From assembly GCF_937958065.1 (NCBI RefSeq), contig NZ_CALFXI010000047.1:12607-76606 (forward strand): a DNA stretch of 64,000 bases, in the 5' to 3' direction. Below are positions 58,347 to 64,000 of this stretch, one piece after another. Position 1 is the stretch's first letter. Each line of letters begins with the position of its first letter. A program made the translations under genes and the position numbers. The notes below the pieces were generated by a model. It did not search any database, was not told the origin of the DNA, and worked only from the letters and a program-made list of their open reading frames with translations. This stretch comes from an uncultured Steroidobacter sp. Lineage in GTDB: Bacteria > Pseudomonadota > Gammaproteobacteria > Steroidobacterales > Steroidobacteraceae.

Positions 58347-59642
58347 GTGACCGAACAGCAGAGGAACGCGCGGTTCGCACTGGCGGTACTGTTCGGCATC
58401 AACCTGATGAACTTCTTCGACCGGCAGATTGCCGGTGCCCTGGGCGAGCCGATTCGCGTCGAGTTCGGTCTCAATGACACGCAGCTCGGCCTGGTCGCCA
58501 CGGTGTTCACGCTCGTGTATGCCGCGGTCGGCGTGCCGCTGGGAAGGCTCACGGACAGCTGGTTGCGCACGCGCTTGATCGCGATCGGCGTGACCTTCTG
58601 GAGCGTGCTCACGGCTGCGTCCGGATTGGCCTGGAATTACACCTCGTTTCTGCTGACACGTATCGGCGTCGGTATCGGCGAGGCGAGCTGCGCGCCGGCG
58701 GGTCAATCCTTGATCGGTGATCTGTATCCACCCGAGCGCCGCGCGCGAGCCATGGCGATCTTCATGCTCGGCCTGCCTTTCGGTTTGTTCCTGGCCTATA
58801 TGCTGTCGGGATACATCGGCCAGCATTGGGGCTGGCGCGCGGCGTTTTTCGTGGCGTGCGTTCCGGGCCTGATTCTCGCGGTGCTTGCGCTGTTCATCAG
58901 AGAGCCGCCGCGGGGTGCGATCGAAACGCGCGCTTCGCTCGCGCTGCCGGGCTCGCCGTTTCGCAGTGTGCTGCGGATCAGGACGATGTGGTGGATCGTG
59001 CTGTCGGGCCTGCTGTTCAATTTCAACACCTACGCGGTGAACGTGTTTCAAACGCCGTTCCTGCAACGGTTCCACGAGCTTGGCTTGCAGGACGCGAATA
59101 CCATCTCGGCGGTGTCGTTGGGGCTCACCGGGGCGATCGGACTGCTGGCAGGCGGCTGGCTCGGCGATCGCCTGCGTGTGCAACGACCGAACGGCCGCGT
59201 GCTGGTGGGCGCGTTCGCGTTGTTGTTCGCGGCGCCGTGCGTGTTCATGGCGCTTCAGCAGCCGAAAGGCGGCGTGGTCGTGTTCACGATCCTCATGGGG
59301 GCGTCGAGCGCGATGTCGTTCGCGTATTACTCGACCGTGTACAGCGCGATTCAAGATGTGGTCCCGCCCAATCTGCGCGGCACGGCGGTAGCGCTTTATT
59401 TCTTCGCGATGTATGTGCTCGGCGCGAGCTTCGGTTCGACCATCATGGGCGCGTTGAGCGACTACTTCGCGCATCAAGCGATGGTGAATGCCGGCGCGCC
59501 GATCATGGAAGCGACGTTTCGTGCGGCCGGGTTGCACAGTGCGATGTATGTAATCCCGCTGCTGATGTTGCTGTGTGCGGGATCACTGTTCGGCGCCGCG
59601 CGAACGATTGCGGCCGACATGCGGGCGATGCAGACGAGATAA
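58347..59642 (+). CDS. MFS transporter (Spinster-like)
   Basis: The protein has 12 hydrophobic segments and the MFS motif GRLTDSWLRTRLIAIGVTFW, with FALAVLFGINLMNFFDRQIA at the start and RIGVGIGEASCAPAGQSLIG in helix 4-5, typical of the Spinster/hexuronate branch. The GTG at 58347 has AAAGGGGG just upstream and is the likely start. The substrate is unknown. Its stop codon lies inside a 9-bp hairpin. Confidence 0.88.
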   Translation: MTEQQRNARFALAVLFGINLMNFFDRQIAGALGEPIRVEFGLNDTQLGLVATVFTLVYAAVGVPLGRLTDSWLRTRLIAIGVTFWSVLTAASGLAWNYTSFLLTRIGVGIGEASCAPAGQSLIGDLYPPERRARAMAIFMLGLPFGLFLAYMLSGYIGQHWGWRAAFFVACVPGLILAVLALFIREPPRGAIETRASLALPGSPFRSVLRIRTMWWIVLSGLLFNFNTYAVNVFQTPFLQRFHELGLQDANTISAVSLGLTGAIGLLAGGWLGDRLRVQRPNGRVLVGAFALLFAAPCVFMALQQPKGGVVVFTILMGASSAMSFAYYSTVYSAIQDVVPPNLRGTAVALYFFAMYVLGASFGSTIMGALSDYFAHQAMVNAGAPIMEATFRAAGLHSAMYVIPLLMLLCAGSLFGAARTIAADMRAMQTR

Positions 59643-59652
59643 ACTCGTCTGC
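59630..59652 (+). terminator. Hairpin spanning the MFS stop codon
   Basis: A perfect 9-bp stem (GCAGACGAG with CTCGTCTGC, loop ATAAA) places the TAA stop in the loop. It precedes the convergent PilZ gene. Confidence 0.5.
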
Positions 59653-59668
59653 GAGACGGTTGGAGGTG

Positions 59669-59953
59669 TTACCGCGTGCCTGTCAGGCTTTCCATCATCA
59701 GGCCGGTGCCGCCCTTGGACACGTGCGCGACGATGGCGGTACGACGATGGATCTTGGTGACGACGCCGAGATTGATGGCGAACGCGAGATGCACGGTTGC
59801 GCCTTTTTTCAATCCCAGGTTTTCGGTTTCGATGAAGACGCCGTTCGCGCTCAAGTTGCGCGCGCGGCACAGCTTGCCGGGACGTCCGGGGACGGAAACG
59901 TAGACGGCGGTGCGCGCTCTGTGACGTGTATGGAGACGTCGCTCCATGCTCAA
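59669..59953 (-). CDS. PilZ domain protein (predicted c-di-GMP receptor)
   Basis: The 94-residue protein is a single PilZ domain: the basic RxxxR region in TRHRARTAVYVSV and the second signature ARNLSANGVFIETE (N-x-S-x-x-G). These two motifs bind c-di-GMP. A second Met two codons in is an alternative start; GGGGAG precedes both. There is no attached output domain, so it probably acts on a partner. Convergent to the MFS gene. Confidence 0.85.
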   Translation of the reverse strand: MSMERRLHTRHRARTAVYVSVPGRPGKLCRARNLSANGVFIETENLGLKKGATVHLAFAINLGVVTKIHRRTAIVAHVSKGGTGLMMESLTGTR

Positions 59954-60118
59954 ACTCCCCGATGCGTTCTGTGCCGGATCATTATGCCGCGCTCGAAAGC
60001 GCGTGCGAAGCCCGTTGAAGCCGTGTTATGTCGACTCATCGGCGATTTGGGGCGGCACGCCGTCGGCTGCACAATAGCCACCTTCGTTCCACTGACGTAG
60101 TCCCCAGGTCGCTTCAGC

Positions 60119-61102
60119 ATGGTGTCGCCGCTCACGCTTGACGAAATACGGCTGGCCGCCGGTCAGCTCGCCGATCACGTCGTGCGGACGCCGGTGCATC
60201 GTTTGCAAAGTCCCGAGGTCGAGCAGGCACTCGGCGCCAGTACCGAGACGTGGTTGAAGCTGGAGTTGTTCCAGCGCACCGGTACGTTCAAGGCGCGCGG
60301 CGCACTGCTGAACGTGCTCGCCTTGTCGGCGGATGCGCGGAAGCAAGGCGTTACCGCCGTCAGCGCCGGCAACCATGCGGCGGCCGTCGCATTCGCCGCG
60401 GCGACCGCCGGCGTCAGTGCCAAGGTCGTGATGTTTGCGTCGGCCAATCCGTTGCGCGTCGAACTGTGTCGCTCCTTCGGTGCCGAGGTAGTGTTCGCCG
60501 AGAACGCTCATGCTGGATTGGAGCTGGCAGCTCGCCTCGCGCAACAGGAAGGTCGCACGCTCATCCATCCGTTCGAAGGCCGCACGACGGCGCTCGGTAC
60601 CGCGACTGTTGGGCTCGAGCTGTGTGAGCAGATTCCCGGCCTGGATGCCGTCATCGTTCCCATTGGCGGCGGCGGCTTGTGTGCGGGTATCGCTTCCGCG
60701 GTGAAACTGCTGGCGCCTCGCTGCCAGGTGTTTGGTGTGGAGCCGGAGGGCGCGGACAGCATGCATCGCAGCTTCGCGGCGGGCGAGCCGCAGTCCATCG
60801 AGCGGGTCGCGACCATCGCTGACAGCCTGGGCGCGCCTTACGCCCTACCGATCTCGTTCGAGCTGTGCCGTCGCAATGTCGACGGATTGGTTCGCATCAG
60901 TGACGCCGAGATGCGCGCGGCTATGCGATTCCTGCTTCGCAATGCCAAGCTTGCCGTCGAGCCGGCAGGCGCCGCGGCTACCGCGGCGCTGCTCGGCCCG
61001 CTCAAGGAACGACTACGCGACAGGCGGGTCGGGCTGATCGTCTGCGGCAGTAACATCGACGCAGCCAGTCATGCTCGTCTGGTCGGCGACGAACCCCTTT
61101 AA
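60119..61102 (+). CDS. PLP-dependent threonine/serine dehydratase-like enzyme
   Basis: The 327-residue fold-type II PLP protein has Lys58 in FQRTGTFKARGALLN, the phosphate loop VPIGGGGLCAGIASAVK, and the SAGNHAAAVAFAAATAG block. It lacks the C-terminal ACT domain of biosynthetic threonine dehydratase, so a catabolic dehydratase or a racemase relative is likely. It overlaps nothing; murI begins 19 bases after its stop codon. Confidence 0.82.
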   Translation: MVSPLTLDEIRLAAGQLADHVVRTPVHRLQSPEVEQALGASTETWLKLELFQRTGTFKARGALLNVLALSADARKQGVTAVSAGNHAAAVAFAAATAGVSAKVVMFASANPLRVELCRSFGAEVVFAENAHAGLELAARLAQQEGRTLIHPFEGRTTALGTATVGLELCEQIPGLDAVIVPIGGGGLCAGIASAVKLLAPRCQVFGVEPEGADSMHRSFAAGEPQSIERVATIADSLGAPYALPISFELCRRNVDGLVRISDAEMRAAMRFLLRNAKLAVEPAGAAATAALLGPLKERLRDRRVGLIVCGSNIDAASHARLVGDEPL

Positions 61103-61121
61103 CGACGGCTTGCAGCGCTTC

Positions 61122-61961
61122 ATGACCAACGCAAATGCGCTCCCGATCGGAGTGTTCGACTCCGGTGTCGGTGGGCTGACCGTGCTTCGCGCACTTCGCC
61201 AACGCCTGCCCGAGGAGCAATTCATCTATCTCGGCGACACCGCGCGTTTGCCCTACGGCACCAAGAGCGGCGACTCGGTGCTGCGCTATTCGATCCAGGC
61301 GGCCGAGTTTCTGGTCGAGCAGGGCATCAAATATCTGGTGATCGCTTGCAATACCGCATCTTCGGTCGCGGTCGAGCCGCTGCGCGAGCGCTTCGCGCCG
61401 ATACCCGTCATCGGGGTGATCGAGCCCGGCTCGATCGCGGGATGCGCGGCGTCCAAGAGCGGCCATATCGCGGTGTTGGCTACGGAAGGCACGGTGCGAG
61501 GCGGCGCGTATCAACGGGCCATCGCTCGATTGCAACCCAAGGCGCAGGTGAGGGCGCAGGCGTGCTCGCTGTTCGTGGCGCTGGCCGAGGAGGGGTGGAC
61601 CGATGGCGCCATCGCCGAGGCCATCGCGCATCGTTATGTTGACGAGTTGTTTGCGGAGGATCCGCGAATCGACACGTTGTTGCTCGGCTGTACTCACTTC
61701 CCGGTGCTCGCATCCGCATTGCGCGCGGTCATCGGGCCGTCGATCACTCTCGTCGACTCGGCGGAGACGACGGCGCGGGCGGTACAAGCGGAATTGATCG
61801 ATCGTCGATTGTTGAACAGTTCCGGGTCAGTGGGCCCCCCGATCCTGCAGGCGACGGATAGCCCGGAACGGTTTGCGCGCGTAGGCAGCCGCTTCCTCGG
61901 CGAGCCCTTCGATGCGAGCCGTGTCGAACTAGTCGACCTGGCCCCAGCCGCTGCGCGCTAG
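61122..61961 (+). CDS. murI: Glutamate racemase MurI
   Basis: The 279-residue protein has the MurI signatures GVFDSGVGGLTVLRAL (Asp13, Ser14), YLGDTARLPYGTKSG, catalytic Cys77 in LVIACNTASSVAV, and the second Cys in LLLGCTHFPVLAS. It makes D-glutamate for peptidoglycan. I start at the ATG at 61122; an upstream frame to 61071 overlaps the dehydratase. The stop is in a CTAG shared with the convergent HDOD-GGDEF gene. Confidence 0.95.
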   Translation: MTNANALPIGVFDSGVGGLTVLRALRQRLPEEQFIYLGDTARLPYGTKSGDSVLRYSIQAAEFLVEQGIKYLVIACNTASSVAVEPLRERFAPIPVIGVIEPGSIAGCAASKSGHIAVLATEGTVRGGAYQRAIARLQPKAQVRAQACSLFVALAEEGWTDGAIAEAIAHRYVDELFAEDPRIDTLLLGCTHFPVLASALRAVIGPSITLVDSAETTARAVQAELIDRRLLNSSGSVGPPILQATDSPERFARVGSRFLGEPFDASRVELVDLAPAAAR

Positions 61962-63496
61962 CTCCGGGCTGCGACCGGGCTACGTCGCGAGGTCGGCAGC
62001 TCGTCGTAACACTCGACGCGATTGCGGCCGCACAGCTTCGCCGCATACAGCGCGTGGTCAGCGGCTTCCAGGAGCGCCAGCGTGCTGGGGAATCGCTGAT
62101 TGGTCGTGTACGTCGCAACACCAATCGAGGCAGTGACGTGAACACCCGCGGCGCCCTCGACTCCATGATCGGTACTCGCCAGCGCCGCAAGAATTCGCTG
62201 CGCGACCTGACGGGCGATGGCGCGGTCGGTGCTCGGCAGTACAACGATGAACTCCTCACCCCCGAAGCGCGCGACGAGATCGCTGCCGCGGACCACGGCC
62301 TGGATCGCCTGTGCGCAGCTGTGCAGCACCTTGTCGCCGGCCGGCGTGCCGTACTTTTCATTGATCAGCTTGAAACGGTCCAGATCGATGTGCGCGACGC
62401 TCAGGTCACGGCCGAACACCACCGCCTGGGTGAACTCGCGATCCAGCATGCGATCCAGCCAGGGCCGGTTGAGTACGCCAGTGAGCGGGTCACGGCGGCT
62501 GGAGTCTTCCGCTTCCTCGGTGCGCGTCAGCAGAACGCTGGTCGTGGCCTGCAGGTTGGTGACTTCCTGCAGGGCGTGCAGATTCCTGACTGCCAGCAGC
62601 TCGCGCGCTTCGGCCAGCAGGTTCTCCGCGTCGTCCGCTTCGAGAATGCTGGTTTCGTACAGGGCCTCGGTTTCCGGGATCAGGCTGAGGATGCGCGCGA
62701 CGACTTCGTTGAAGTGCTCATGGCTCATGCTGAGCAGCCGATGCGCGCGCTGGGCGAGCGCGGGGACCGAGTTGGCCCGGTCGGGGGATAACACCGCCTC
62801 GGCGAGATCGCTGCCGAGTGCGACGCAGCGCGCGAACTGACCTTCCTCGGTGGTCCACGCGAACATCTGCGGGGAGTGGCTGGCCTCGACCGGCTTGCAC
62901 AGCCGCTCCGGCAGATTCCACGAGCGCAGCATCATCGCGGTGTAGTAGGAGTGGTCCTTGCCGAGCTTGGCGATTTCGTAGGCGACCCAGTCGGCGTGCG
63001 TGGCTTTCTGGGGGAGCTGTCCGTAGAAGTCGCGCGCGGCGCGATCCAGCGCCAGCACGCCCATGTCCTGAAGCATCGCCGCCAGGAAAACATCTTCGGG
63101 ATGCCCGGTTTTCGCCGCTTCGCTGAATGCGCGCGCGGCGGTCGCGGCGAGCAGCGCCCGGCGCCAGAAACGGCCGTAGTCGATGCCCATTGCGCGTAGT
63201 GCGCGCATCGAGGAAACGAGGGAAAAGCTCAGCGCCAGGGTGAGCGCGGCATTCAAGCCAATGATCACCAGTGCCTGGCGGAGGTTTTGGCTTGGCCGGC
63301 GTTGTGCGTAAAATGCCGAGTTGGCGATGCGCAGGATCTTGGCCGTCATGGCCGGGTCGCGACCGACGGCGGTGGCCACCTTGGCCATCTCGATGTCCGG
63401 ATCGCGCGCGAGCGCGATGATCTCGGTCGCCACCTGCGGCGGACTGGGAAAATCGACTTGCGCTCGGAGTCGTTGTTCGAGGTCCTGGGGCAGCAT
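61958..63496 (-). CDS. HDOD-GGDEF protein (likely diguanylate cyclase)
   Basis: The protein has an N-terminal HDOD domain (FPSPPQVATEIIALARDPDI; MTAKILRIANSAFY; AAMLQDMGVLALDRAARDFY) over about 300 residues, a short helical linker, and a C-terminal GGDEF domain with the active-site ARFGGEEFIVVLPS. An RGSD sits five residues before GGEEF, the inhibitory I-site. It should make c-di-GMP in response to a signal sensed by HDOD. The ATG at 63496 removes an arginine-rich extension. A single-domain PilZ gene lies 2 kb away. Confidence 0.9.
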   Translation of the reverse strand: MLPQDLEQRLRAQVDFPSPPQVATEIIALARDPDIEMAKVATAVGRDPAMTAKILRIANSAFYAQRRPSQNLRQALVIIGLNAALTLALSFSLVSSMRALRAMGIDYGRFWRRALLAATAARAFSEAAKTGHPEDVFLAAMLQDMGVLALDRAARDFYGQLPQKATHADWVAYEIAKLGKDHSYYTAMMLRSWNLPERLCKPVEASHSPQMFAWTTEEGQFARCVALGSDLAEAVLSPDRANSVPALAQRAHRLLSMSHEHFNEVVARILSLIPETEALYETSILEADDAENLLAEARELLAVRNLHALQEVTNLQATTSVLLTRTEEAEDSSRRDPLTGVLNRPWLDRMLDREFTQAVVFGRDLSVAHIDLDRFKLINEKYGTPAGDKVLHSCAQAIQAVVRGSDLVARFGGEEFIVVLPSTDRAIARQVAQRILAALASTDHGVEGAAGVHVTASIGVATYTTNQRFPSTLALLEAADHALYAAKLCGRNRVECYDELPTSRRSPVAARS

Positions 63497-63629
63497 AAAC
63501 CCGCGTCCTGAAGCTGCGTTTCGAATACGAGACGCGCCCGAATGGCGCCGTCGGGCCCTGTATCGGCGACCGTCGAGATGACTTAAGCAGGAATTTTGCT
63601 TCGAGGCGTCAAACAACCTTCAAAGGCTG

Positions 63630-63658
63630 TTGACACTCAATAGTCTGGCGAAGAGAAT
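63630..63658 (+). promoter_or_regulatory. Stable-RNA promoter of the tRNA cluster
   Basis: A perfect TTGACA (63630-63635) and GAGAAT (63653-63658) are 17 bases apart. GCCCGGC follows the -10 box, a GC-rich discriminator of the kind that gives stringent control of tRNA genes. The first tRNA begins 19 bases after the -10. Confidence 0.7.
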
Positions 63659-63677
63659 GCCCGGCTCTTATGTCCGC

Positions 63678-63763
63678 GGAGGGGTACCCAAGCGGCCAAC
63701 GGGGGCAGACTGTAAATCTGCTGGCTTATGCCTTCGTAGGTTCGAATCCTACCCCCTCCACCA
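63678..63763 (+). tRNA. tRNA-Tyr (GTA)
   Basis: The acceptor GGAGGGG pairs with CCCCTCC, the anticodon stem GCAGA/TCTGC encloses a loop with GTA at 63712-63714, a long variable arm typical of class II tRNA-Tyr is present, the T-loop is GTTCGAATC, and CCA is encoded at the end. Confidence 0.97.
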
Positions 63764-63771
63764 CTCCTCAA

Positions 63772-63845
<74 letters not shown>

Positions 63846-63924
63846 TTGCGCATCCCGCGATGAGTCGAGTACGGCGGATATAAGAAGATAGATAGTGAGA
63901 CTGAACGTCGGTTTTTGAAGGGTC

Positions 63925-64000
<76 letters not shown>

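Overview
The window is about 64 kb of GC-rich chromosomal DNA from an aerobic to microaerobic proteobacterium, most likely a gammaproteobacterium of the Nevskiales/Steroidobacter/Xanthomonadales neighbourhood. This is inferred from the gene families, the bioAFD and ccoNOQP layouts, and the tRNA-Tyr, tRNA-Gly, tRNA-Thr order at the right edge that normally precedes tuf. Coding density is high, many genes overlap by ATGA junctions, and I see no insertion sequence, prophage, integrase, CRISPR array or rRNA. The window reads as core chromosome rather than an island.

Left part (1-27 kb) is mostly catabolism and cofactors. It opens with a radical-SAM/UdgX-type DNA repair pair behind a palindromic promoter. 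An Lrp-type regulator then diverges from a saccharopine dehydrogenase plus aminoadipate-semialdehyde dehydrogenase (lysine breakdown). Next come a DUF938 methyltransferase, an exported isoaspartyl peptidase, a TetR regulator divergent from the fused B12 mutase IcmF with an acyl-CoA dehydrogenase, the biotin operon bioA-bioF-bioD, a phosphoribosyltransferase, an M20 peptidase, a small lipoprotein and an orphan sulfate-binding protein. A cofE-cofD pair (coenzyme F420 synthesis, unexpected in this lineage) is followed by a [2Fe-2S] ferredoxin and its reductase, then prpC-prpD of the methylcitrate cycle and a GlpQ-type phosphodiesterase. IcmF and PrpCD both serve branched/odd-chain acyl-CoA and propionyl-CoA metabolism.

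Middle part (27-55 kb) is respiration and signalling. A membrane histidine kinase, a FixJ-type response regulator and a multi-PAS hybrid kinase lie in a row next to a SulP transporter. Two near-identical 16-bp sites occur in their upstream regions, and a decayed kinase fragment lies between two of the genes. A complete cbb3 oxidase set follows (ccoNOQP, a small two-helix membrane gene, ccoG, ccoI, ccoS, a TauE/SafE-type gene) but lacks ccoH; hemN is adjacent. Then come a cyclopropane-fatty-acid-synthase-like methyltransferase coupled to a geranylgeranyl-reductase-like flavoprotein, a phosphoketolase with its own FixJ-type regulator and kinase, a hybrid kinase and a tandem universal stress protein. 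Together these look like a low-oxygen/energy-stress neighbourhood.

Right part (55-64 kb) holds a KASIII-like enzyme, RecQ helicase, an MFS permease, a PilZ protein, a threonine-dehydratase-like enzyme, glutamate racemase, an HDOD-GGDEF protein, and a stable-RNA promoter driving the three tRNA genes.

The items I would follow up first are the cofE-cofD pair, the paired 16-bp sites around the kinase/regulator cluster, an exact NtrC-type palindrome upstream of a DUF3562 gene, the methyltransferase-flavoprotein pair, and the leaderless, palindrome-covered promoter of the DNA-repair operon.
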